Source: Egbenema bharatensis
Lineage (GTDB): Bacteria > Cyanobacteriota > Cyanobacteriia > Elainellales > Elainellaceae
NCBI RefSeq assembly: GCF_048077055.1
Contig: NZ_CP182236.1
Location: 3,596,001 to 3,660,000, forward strand
Length of the DNA: 64,000 bases
Direction of reading: 5' to 3'
This document shows positions 44,275-52,039 of this stretch, one piece after another. The number at the start of each line of letters is the position of its first letter. Within the stretch, counting starts at the first letter, position 1. The notes under the pieces were generated by a model. The model searched no databases and was not told where the DNA came from. It worked only from the letters and a program-made list of their open reading frames with translations. Both the position numbers and the translations under genes were made by a program.

Positions 44275-45029
44275 CTTTATCGGTAAATTCTACAGAAATA
44301 GAATGAAATAGTTCCAAAGAAAAACATTGTTTCTCATTGTATATAGGATTGAGATATATAGGAGTGAGTGGGGAGGGAGCGTGGGCTGCTCTCCAATGAA
44401 TAATCACTCAATTGGGGGCATGGGACGGCAAGTTAGGCATTGCGTTGACGAATATTGAACTTGATAAATATTGTTCCCATTTCATCCCCCAAGTGAGCCA
44501 CTCTCGATTCCTCCTTTGGGTGTTTAGCTCCTATTCTTTTGGGCGATCGAATATTCAAATATTTTTTTACTTGGGTAAAGAGGAGTAAAGGATTTGAGCT
44601 GGAAGACTGGAGGAATAAAAGCGCGAATCAGATACTGCATTACTGACCCACACAGCCCTAAATCAAGCAAATTTTGCGGATTGAGCCAGACTGTCTTTGT
44701 AAAGATAAGTAAGTCTGGGTCAAGTCTTGCCACCCAGACCCAGTTAGTTTGGACAGAATGCAAAATAGGAGGCATGATAGGGGAATCGTGGTTCAGGCAT
44801 GATTGAGTCTCCAGATTGTCGCTTGAGTTCAAGCAATATCTCTGCAAAAGTTTCCCTGTTGAGTCTTCAGTCAAGCCGCCATCACCCTGCCTCCGATCGC
44901 TCGTTCCCAGCCCCTCGGTTTTTCATCTCCCTGTTTCTGCCAGGCTATTCCCCATCGCCCCACTGCCGATCGCCTCATTCCCGTGTGTCGAGTATCGATT
45001 ATCGATGACCCTGATTTTGGTCAAAGGCA
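44275..45029. other. intergenic region with a doubtful ORF
   Basis: About 750 bp between the GAF protein and the MNT-HEPN fusion. The only candidate is a minus-strand frame at 44524-44775 (from 44874 if longer), beginning MPPILHSVQTNWVWVARL, with no recognised family and no ribosome binding site; it could be a small real gene or a relic. No RNA gene recognised. Confidence 0.4.
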
Positions 45030-45830
45030 ATGAAAGTGAAGAACGTCGCCCTGTCCGAGCAAACGATCGCCAACGAGATTCCAGCATTCTGCCAGAAGTG
45101 GAAAATCTGTCAGTTTTCCCTGTTTTGCCCTGCCTTACCCGTCGCCTGGGAAGCAGGGAACAGTGGGGTGAGTCAGTCAGCGGGCAGCAGTATAGGGGTT
45201 CTGGTCAACTTTGAACCTGATATTCATCCGACATCTTGCGATCTGGTTCAAATGAGGGATGAATTAACGTCGATCCTGGGGCAAACGGTTTGCTTACTCC
45301 CCAAGGAAGCGATCGAGCAAAGCGAAAACTACATTCGCCGCCAGCAAATTCTGGATGCTGCGATCGTGGTTTATGATTCGGGCTGCTGCCATCTCTCTGA
45401 ACCCCCTGAGCTAACCAATCCCCTTACCGCTGCCGAACAGGAGCAAGCCCTACTGCTGGATGTTCTAATTGCCTGCCAACGCATTCAACGATACACATCA
45501 GACATTTGCTGGGAACAGTTTCAAACGTGCGACTGTACGCTCCTGCAAGATGCGACGGTGCGGCAACTGGAGTTAATTGGTGAGGCAATCAAGCAGATTT
45601 CCCAAACTACCAAAACCCAGCATCCCGAAATTCCCTGGTCGGTGATTATTGATGTGTGTGACTGTTTGACCTGTGAAGAACATCAAGCAGAGGCGGAGAC
45701 AATTTGGCAGGCAGTAGAGCAGGGAATTCCCCGGTTAATTCGCTATATTGAGCCGTTGGTGTGGCCAGGAGTGCCCATTCCTCCCAGCAGCGATTATGTA
45801 TCCAGCTCCCTGATTTCAGAACCTGCTTGA
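45030..45830 (+). CDS. MNT nucleotidyltransferase-HEPN (HepT-like) fusion with degenerate active sites
   Basis: 266 residues joining a minimal nucleotidyltransferase-like N-terminus (about 1-105) to a DUF86/HEPN domain (about 140-255). In HepT-MntA pairs these are separate toxin and antitoxin. Here the expected GSxxxDxD signature is absent (LFCPALPVAW at 31-40, then VLVNFEPD), and the HEPN RxxxxxH motif reads VCDCLTCEEH at 209-218, with the arginine and first histidine position replaced by cysteine. HEPN context residues (LELIGEAIKQI, HPEIPW) are intact. It is cysteine-rich. Probably a non-catalytic derivative. Its 3' end overlaps the convergent gene by 37 bp. Confidence 0.72.
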   Translation: MKVKNVALSEQTIANEIPAFCQKWKICQFSLFCPALPVAWEAGNSGVSQSAGSSIGVLVNFEPDIHPTSCDLVQMRDELTSILGQTVCLLPKEAIEQSENYIRRQQILDAAIVVYDSGCCHLSEPPELTNPLTAAEQEQALLLDVLIACQRIQRYTSDICWEQFQTCDCTLLQDATVRQLELIGEAIKQISQTTKTQHPEIPWSVIIDVCDCLTCEEHQAEAETIWQAVEQGIPRLIRYIEPLVWPGVPIPPSSDYVSSSLISEPA

Positions 45831-47311
45831 AAAGATTCGATCTCCCAGGTTTCCGTTACTGATTCATCTTCTACAATCTCAGGTTTAGCCGCTGATTCCC
45901 TCCCTTGAGCCGTAGTTCGTTCGTCATCGGGTTTTACAGCTTCATCTGTCCACGCTTCAGTCAGAGAATCCCCTGCTTCATCTGGTTCAGTCGCTCTGCT
46001 GTCTGGGAAATTACTCTCCGCACCATTCTGCTCAAATGCCTCTACCCGATCGATCGGTTCAATGAGTTCAATGGTTTCAGTCACACTTTCTTCCTCATCT
46101 AACTGAGGCACAGCAATCTCTGCGGTGGGTGGATCAGGAGGGGAGGGGGGAAGGGATGGCTCGATCGCAGGTTTTGTATCGATCGCGGCTGTCTCCTCAA
46201 CAGTTAGAGTCTCTTCAACTGGGAGAGTCTCTTCAACAGGCGGAGTGCCTTCAACAGTCAGCGTCTCTTCAACAGGCGGAGCTTCTTCAACAGGCGGAGT
46301 GCCTTCAACAGGGGCAATCTCCTCAACCGGAGGAACATCCGCCATCGGAGCCGATCCTTCAACCGCCGCCGGGGGGGTCATCACCTCCTCGATCGCCGCC
46401 TCAGTAGAGACATCCGCCTCAGTCAAGCCAGCCTCCTCTTCATCCGGCACAATCTCTTGAGTCTCAAACTCTGGTTCAGAACTAAACTCAAACTCTGCTT
46501 CCGCACTCAGTTCAACGGCATCAAATTGAGCTTCAGGAGCATTAGAGCCATCGGCGATCGATGAGTCTGGAATGCCTTCCACCTCTTCTGTCACCGCCTC
46601 TTCCTCAAAATCGTCAGGGATAGCTGCTGCCTCAGTGATTTCAACAGCAGTCACCCCTGGATCTTCGAGACTCTGAGCTGCGGGCGGACGGGCACTGGGA
46701 GCCTTCGGTTCAGAAATGAGGGGAGGGAGCAAATGTAAGACGCGAATGCCCGGTAGCGTAAAGTCCCTGGAGATTTGCCCAACGGCATAGGGTTCGGTGG
46801 TGGCAAACTGGGCTTCAGTCGTTCCTAAAACGGCCAGGACGCTAATGGGAATTTGCACAAATAAGTTGCAAATCAAAAATGCGATCGCCGCAACCAGCAC
46901 CCCCAGCCCCCGTGGAGCCGGAGAAAGGTAGGGACTGGGGGAGGCTAACGGCGCAATTTGATACAGTTGCCACAGCACCCATGCCATGACGATCGCCACA
47001 ACCACTGCCAACCCGCGATTAATTGGGGACTTAAAGCGGTTTAAGATGCGACGCTGATCGTCTGTCAGCCGAGTTGGTTTGAGGACAATCAACGGCAAAC
47101 TGAAGATGGAAAAGGGACGCTGCCACTGCATCCAAAGAATAGGCAAGATGCCAACACTACCCACGAATAGTAACTCCAACCAAACGGGTAGGAGCGGCTC
47201 ACCCACCGCCAGACCTACCAGGCAGAGTTCCAGGAAAATCGGCAATGCAGCGATGCCTGCCAGATGAACCCAAAGATATGGATCAGACCAGAACGAGCGC
47301 ATAGAACTCAA
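45794..47311 (-). CDS. low-complexity tail membrane protein
   Basis: 505 residues. The first 180 residues contain five or so hydrophobic helices (LAGIAALPIFLELCLVGLAV, LVVAIAFLICNLFVQIPIS-like region). The remaining 300 residues are acidic and repetitive, rich in Val-Glu-Glu-Pro (VEETLPVEETLTVE, PPVEEAPPVEE), and poorly folded by appearance. This matches a cyanobacterial family described by its low-complexity tail. Function unknown. The repeated segment spans roughly 46190-46340. Confidence 0.82.
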   Translation of the reverse strand: MSSMRSFWSDPYLWVHLAGIAALPIFLELCLVGLAVGEPLLPVWLELLFVGSVGILPILWMQWQRPFSIFSLPLIVLKPTRLTDDQRRILNRFKSPINRGLAVVVAIVMAWVLWQLYQIAPLASPSPYLSPAPRGLGVLVAAIAFLICNLFVQIPISVLAVLGTTEAQFATTEPYAVGQISRDFTLPGIRVLHLLPPLISEPKAPSARPPAAQSLEDPGVTAVEITEAAAIPDDFEEEAVTEEVEGIPDSSIADGSNAPEAQFDAVELSAEAEFEFSSEPEFETQEIVPDEEEAGLTEADVSTEAAIEEVMTPPAAVEGSAPMADVPPVEEIAPVEGTPPVEEAPPVEETLTVEGTPPVEETLPVEETLTVEETAAIDTKPAIEPSLPPSPPDPPTAEIAVPQLDEEESVTETIELIEPIDRVEAFEQNGAESNFPDSRATEPDEAGDSLTEAWTDEAVKPDDERTTAQGRESAAKPEIVEDESVTETWEIESFQAGSEIRELDT

Positions 47312-47476
47312 CGTGACCGATCGGACAACACTGCCATACTACTACCGCAGTGCAGCCCCCTTGGGAGACAGGATTTGATCTGAAGCAACTAAACATAATT
47401 TGTAATAATTTTTTGCAGCTTGATGCGATCGCCGTAATCAGCCGTAAGCTGAATTAACAAGCCTCTCCCTCCAGAA

Positions 47477-48277
47477 TTACCCCAACTCTAGAATGACAGG
47501 GGTATGATCGCTAGGCTTCTCCCAACCTCTGGGAACCTTGTCGATCACGCAGTCCACCAGCCGATCGCCCAACTGGGGGGAAATGTAGTGATGGTCAATT
47601 CGCCAACCCGCATCCCGGCGAAAAGCAGCCGTCCGATAATCCCACCAGGTAAATTGCCCTGCCTCTGGATGTAGTTGCCGAAATGCATCAACGAGTCCCA
47701 GATCTAACACAGTGGTCTGCAACGCCTGCCGTTCTGCGGGGGAAGCCATGATGTGATTTTCTTTGCCTTCAGGCTTGTAAATATCTCGATCGTCCGGTGC
47801 AATATTGAAATCGCCGCAGACGACCAATCCCTGATCTTCTAACAGGAGCGACTTTAGGTAATCCCGTAATGTCGCCAACCATCGCAGCTTATACTCATAC
47901 TTCTCACTGCCCACCGCCGAGCCATTAGGGACATACAGATTCACAATCCGCACATTCCCCAGCACTCCCGTAATCACCCGCTTCTGCTCATCCAAATCGG
48001 CGATCGTCTCTGCCAAAGGAGATCCCAACACAGACGTAAATCCCATACTGACCGACTCCAGCGGTTCCCGACTCAGCAAAGCCACCCCGTTATACGACTT
48101 CTGACCTGAGATATAGGCTGTATAACCGATCGCCTCCAGATCTGCCTTCGGGAAATCTGCGTCTACCACCTTGGTTTCCTGAACACACAGGACATCCACC
48201 GGCTGGTTCTCCAGCCACTCCACCACGTGAGCCAACCGAGAGCGGATCGAATTCACATTCCAGGTCGCAATTTTCAT
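47477..48277 (-). CDS. xthA: exodeoxyribonuclease III
   Basis: AP endonuclease and 3'-5' exonuclease of base-excision repair. 266 residues with the family N-terminus MKIATWNVNSIRSRL, VDVLCVQETKV with the catalytic Glu, VVCGDFNIAPDDRDIY, and the C-terminal RIDHHYIS and PSDHTPVILEL that hold the Asp-His pair. Divergent from the metallophosphoesterase gene. Confidence 0.96.
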   Translation of the reverse strand: MKIATWNVNSIRSRLAHVVEWLENQPVDVLCVQETKVVDADFPKADLEAIGYTAYISGQKSYNGVALLSREPLESVSMGFTSVLGSPLAETIADLDEQKRVITGVLGNVRIVNLYVPNGSAVGSEKYEYKLRWLATLRDYLKSLLLEDQGLVVCGDFNIAPDDRDIYKPEGKENHIMASPAERQALQTTVLDLGLVDAFRQLHPEAGQFTWWDYRTAAFRRDAGWRIDHHYISPQLGDRLVDCVIDKVPRGWEKPSDHTPVILELG

Positions 48278-48486
48278 AGAGTCTCAAACATCAAGCGTTG
48301 CAAAATTCAGCTCAAAATTAACCATGCTAAAGCCTACCAATCATACCGAATCCCTCTCCTAAAACCGCTAAAACCGACCGAAATTCCCCATCCTCAACTC
48401 CAATCGCACTACCTCCGGCTGCCCCCCCAACCTCTCTAAATTTGCAGTATCGTATTCCTGAAGGCTGAAAGGAGACTTCTGAACCA

Positions 48487-49695
48487 ATGCATCGTTGGCG
48501 ATTCCTGCAACTGTTGGCTGGATGTTTGATCGGACTTTGCCTGAGCCTGCTGATTTATGGCTGTCAGGAGCAGGGCGCAATTCAATTCTCCCCGCAATCT
48601 CAAGCCCCTGAGTTGCAGGAAGTGGAAATAGTGCCATCACCCCTACCGCCCGAAACCCAGGCGATCGTTAGCCGCGCGAATCCTCAAACCTTTGTCAATC
48701 CGCCTCACGGAGATGTGCGAATTGTCGTGATTAGCGATCTGAACAGTGCCTATGGTTCAACGGAATACGAGCCGGAAGTAGACAAAGGTATTGCCCTGAT
48801 TCCCTTTTGGAAGCCAGACCTGGTTCTGTGTGGGGGAGATATGATCGCGGGGCAAAAGCTGGATCTCAGCGATGAACAGATCCGCGCCATGTGGGCTGCC
48901 TTTGATCAGCACGTCGCCGCTCCCCTTCGCCAGCAAAATATGCCCTTTGGCTTTACGATCGGCAATCACGATGCCTCTGCAGCATTGGGGACAGACGGAA
49001 ACTTCATCTTCCAGCGCGAACGGGATCTAGCCGTTGAATACTGGCATAATCCAGCTCATGATCCAGGATTACGATTCATCGATCGCTTTGAGTTTCCCTA
49101 CTACTACACCTTCGAGAGGCGAGGCATTTTCTTCATGGCCTGGGATGGCTCCTCCCACCACATTCCACCCGACAAACTCGCCTGGGTGGAACAAGCCCTA
49201 TCTAGCGCAGCCGCTCGATCGGCCAGGATGCGAATTTTAGTTAGCCATCTACCGCTCTATGCTGTCGCCACCGGACGGGATTCTGCCTTTGAGGTCATGG
49301 AAAATGCCGATGCCCTGCGAGAGCTACTGGAGCGGTATAACGTGCACACCTACATTAGTGGTCATCACCACGCTTACTATCCGGGACACAAGGGTAAGCT
49401 ACAGTTACTTCACACAGGAATTTTAGGGTCAGGGGCACGTCAACTGATTGCCAGCCAAACTCCTCCCCGCAAGACCATTACTGTCATGGATATTGCTCTG
49501 GATACGTCAGCCAGCACTACCTACACCACCTACGATATGCAGACCTTAGAGCCAATTCGGACAGACGAATTACCCCGCTTTCTGACAGGACACAATGGGG
49601 TAGTGCTCCGTCGAGATGTGGAACCCGAAGAGCTAACGGCCTCTGAACGTTCAGAGTGTGAAAATCGGTTAAACGCAACCCTCTGCCGTGCCTAG
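48487..49695 (+). CDS. calcineurin-like metallophosphoesterase, membrane-anchored
   Basis: 402 residues. The N-terminus (FLQLLAGCLIGLCLSLLIYG then C) is hydrophobic and ends in a lipobox-like IYGC, so it is probably a secreted lipoprotein. Metal-binding motifs: VVISDLN (the usual DxH reads DLN), CGGDMI, GNHDAS, SHLPLY and GHHHAYY. Substrate unknown. Transcribed alone. Confidence 0.85.
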   Translation: MHRWRFLQLLAGCLIGLCLSLLIYGCQEQGAIQFSPQSQAPELQEVEIVPSPLPPETQAIVSRANPQTFVNPPHGDVRIVVISDLNSAYGSTEYEPEVDKGIALIPFWKPDLVLCGGDMIAGQKLDLSDEQIRAMWAAFDQHVAAPLRQQNMPFGFTIGNHDASAALGTDGNFIFQRERDLAVEYWHNPAHDPGLRFIDRFEFPYYYTFERRGIFFMAWDGSSHHIPPDKLAWVEQALSSAAARSARMRILVSHLPLYAVATGRDSAFEVMENADALRELLERYNVHTYISGHHHAYYPGHKGKLQLLHTGILGSGARQLIASQTPPRKTITVMDIALDTSASTTYTTYDMQTLEPIRTDELPRFLTGHNGVVLRRDVEPEELTASERSECENRLNATLCRA

Positions 49696-49715
49696 GGGAA
49701 CGGGATCAGGATACG

Positions 49716-49934
49716 CTAACGCCCCTGATTTGCGAAGGCCAACATGGGTTCAACCAACAGCGTAATGCCTTGATGCCCAATCACCTTGACCTCCTCCCCA
49801 GGCTCAATAGTGACATCTGCTTGACACCGAGCAAACCACCAGCTTCCCTGAAACCGCACTCGCCCAGAATGGTTGGGTCGGATGGTTTCTTCTACAGTGG
49901 CTCGTTGATCAGAGGATTTCTGAAAAGTGAACAC
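49716..49934 (-). CDS. NfeD-like C-terminal (OB-fold) domain protein
   Basis: 72 residues containing only the soluble OB-fold of NfeD proteins: GRVRFQGSWWFARC, then IEPGEEVKVIGHQGITLLVEP. The transmembrane and protease parts of full NfeD are absent; short NfeD-C proteins of this size are common in cyanobacteria. Convergent with the metallophosphoesterase gene, 20 bp apart. Confidence 0.8.
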   Translation of the reverse strand: MFTFQKSSDQRATVEETIRPNHSGRVRFQGSWWFARCQADVTIEPGEEVKVIGHQGITLLVEPMLAFANQGR

Positions 49935-50381
49935 AATCTACCTCCTTATGCAGAGACAAGATCCTACCAGAGGTACAACAAATCGTTTGATGTATTGAAC
50001 CTGTATAAAACCGATATAACTAACGTGAGTTTCCTTGCCTTGATCCTACAATGCGATTAGTTTTTGTTCACGAAAGCGAATTACAATTAGTTGCGAATTG
50101 TTAACAGGCTTAGAATTAATAGATACTCCCTCTCACTTTTTGATGATGGCTGCTCTAGATAAAGCATGACCTCCAAATCCGATCGTCAAACAGGTATTGA
50201 GGAAAGTCTGTCCGGCTCCAAATATGCCGCTACGGTTATGTTATCCGGTGGAAAAGTCTCTTATCCCTGAGGAATTTCAGCAGTTTGAGCAGGTTCTCAA
50301 TCTCATCTTCATGCTCTACTTAATCAGTCTCAGGATAGATCGCTAGTTGCGACCAGTCATTCGCTACAATAGAAATTAGTA
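49935..50381. other. intergenic region
   Basis: 447 bp. A possible 40-residue frame exists at 50224-50346 on the plus strand (MPLRLCYPVEKSLIPEEF), but it has no recognised family and no clear ribosome binding site. AT-rich stretches near 50030-50120 could hold promoters for the flanking genes. Confidence 0.4.
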
Positions 50382-51077
50382 ATGAGCTTTTCTGAGGAAA
50401 AACTGTTCTTTTTACTTGATCCATTTGATCTTTACAGCAGTATTCGATCGCTCAGTCAGCAAAACATCATTTCAGTACCGTTACTGGATGAACCCTACCG
50501 CAAGGTACTTCAACAGGAAGCTGAGCAGTGTATCTATCAGCCCGATATCAAGGTCATTGGAACGGGCGATCGCATTGTCCAGACGGAGTATAGTGCCTGC
50601 GAGGTTTTTCCAGATACTTCCCTGTATGTTCAACTCCAAGCAAACTTACAATGCCTGGTGGATGAGGCGATCGGGTTATTCCCGGTCAGTCCTTTTCGCA
50701 CACCCCTCCGTTTCAACTCGATCGTGCTGCAACGCTATGAACTGGGGCAACTGGGGATTACACCTCACCGCGATAGTCTTAGAGCCGTTAATCTGATTTG
50801 TATTATCAACATTAGCGGCCAGGCCGATCTTTATCACTGCGCCGATCGCCAGGGAACCCACTCCGTGCAGATTGATACTACGCCAGGTCATCTAGTTTTA
50901 ATGCAAGCACCCGGATTCAGGAGAATGAATGGTGCAGCTACGAATTCACTCACTCTAGAATCACCAGAATCACCAGAACCAGAATTTATTGAGGCATCCG
51001 ATCGCCCGTTTCACTATGTTACAAATGTGCGATCGACTCGTTACAGCCTGGGGTTGCGTCAATATATCGATCGATAG
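50382..51077 (+). CDS. 2OG-Fe(II) oxygenase-like protein
   Basis: 231 residues. The double-stranded beta-helix signature is visible: HxD in GITPHRDSLRAVNLICIIN, a distal His in RPFHYVTNV and an Arg in TRYSLGLRQ that could bind 2-oxoglutarate. The region is AlkB-like in layout but lacks other AlkB motifs. A local repeat ESPESPEPEF lies before the distal half. Substrate unknown. Followed by two REP-like hairpins in tandem. Confidence 0.75.
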   Translation: MSFSEEKLFFLLDPFDLYSSIRSLSQQNIISVPLLDEPYRKVLQQEAEQCIYQPDIKVIGTGDRIVQTEYSACEVFPDTSLYVQLQANLQCLVDEAIGLFPVSPFRTPLRFNSIVLQRYELGQLGITPHRDSLRAVNLICIINISGQADLYHCADRQGTHSVQIDTTPGHLVLMQAPGFRRMNGAATNSLTLESPESPEPEFIEASDRPFHYVTNVRSTRYSLGLRQYIDR

Positions 51078-51098
51078 TTTCGGATGGTGGATGAAACC

Positions 51099-51222
51099 AT
51101 CTGTGGAGTTTTCTGCTTTGCGGACTGGGCGGGCAAGATGCCCACCCCACAAGAAGATAAAGCAATCTGTGGAGTTTTCTGCTTTGCGGACTGGGCGGGC
51201 AAGATGCCCACCCCACAAGAAT
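51099..51222 (-). repeat. two REP-like hairpins in a 66-bp tandem duplication
   Basis: ATCTGTGGAGTTTTCTGCTT leads into each copy of the GCGGACTGGGCGGGCAAGAT hairpin; copies start at 51099 and 51165, exactly 66 bp apart and nearly identical. Confidence 0.9.
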
Positions 51223-51249
51223 TTGGCTGAAGGTGACGATCGAAGTTCA

Positions 51250-51981
51250 TTACAAACCGTACCATTCCTGTCGCCACTGTTCCATCTGTGCGATTTCCTG
51301 TTCCTGGGCATCAATAATTGCCTGAGCTAATTCTCGAATTTCTGGACGATCGCTATTTTCCAGGGCTTCCTGCGCCATCTCTACTGCACCCACATGATGG
51401 GGAATCATCGCGTTAATAAAGCGTAAATCAAATTCAGCATCGGCTTCCCCCAGGTCTCCTGACATCATCATCGCCTGACGCATTTCCTCCGTCATTGGCA
51501 TCGTATGTCCCATTGCTTCGTGATACATAACGGGCGTTCCCCCTGCATCGGGATACCATGCCTGCCGCCATTCCTGAAGCTGCTGAATCTCTTGCTCCTG
51601 GGCAGTAATGATCTCCTGAGATAAAGTCTGGATTTCAGGGCGATCGCTCTTATCCAGAGCCTCCTCTGCCATTTCCACTGCCCCTTGATGGTGGGGAATC
51701 ATGGCATCAATAAACCGCAGGTCAAACAGTTCATCCTGAGGGCCAAGACTCATGTGCATATCGCCATGATCCATTTCCTCCGACAGAGGCATTTCTGAGC
51801 CATGATTTGAACCATGTCCACCCCCATGTCCGGCTGCCACCTCAGAATCCGTAGCCTCAGAGGAAGATGGCTCATTACCCGTTGAAGCACCTGTGCAAGC
51901 CACCAATCCCAGGGACAGGACGATCAAACTACTACTAAGGGTCAACTGAGTCAAAAGATTCCTATTCATGGGGTTATTCAT
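51250..51981 (-). CDS. DUF305 lipoprotein with two repeats
   Basis: 243 residues. A signal peptide (LTLSSSLIVLSLGLVAC) ends in a GLVAC lipobox, so the protein is a periplasmic or outer lipoprotein. A histidine-rich linker (GHGGGHGSNHGSEM) precedes two tandem DUF305 units, each containing FDLRFI(D/N)AMIPHH and EEAL(D/E)(K/N)SDRPEI. The paired histidines suggest copper or other metal binding; the function is not established. DUF305 proteins form four-helix ferritin-like folds. Confidence 0.88.
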   Translation of the reverse strand: MNNPMNRNLLTQLTLSSSLIVLSLGLVACTGASTGNEPSSSEATDSEVAAGHGGGHGSNHGSEMPLSEEMDHGDMHMSLGPQDELFDLRFIDAMIPHHQGAVEMAEEALDKSDRPEIQTLSQEIITAQEQEIQQLQEWRQAWYPDAGGTPVMYHEAMGHTMPMTEEMRQAMMMSGDLGEADAEFDLRFINAMIPHHVGAVEMAQEALENSDRPEIRELAQAIIDAQEQEIAQMEQWRQEWYGL

Positions 51982-52039
51982 TTACTCTGCAAAATCACTA
52001 TGTCTGCCTCTGTTTTAAAGTCTCCAGTCGAGGGGAAAG

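Noticed and set aside
46125..46460. Plus-strand Ser/Thr/Gly-rich ORF (VSSTGRVSSTGGVPS repeats)
   Set aside because: It is the antisense shadow of the Val-Glu-Glu-Pro repeat tail of the minus-strand membrane protein.
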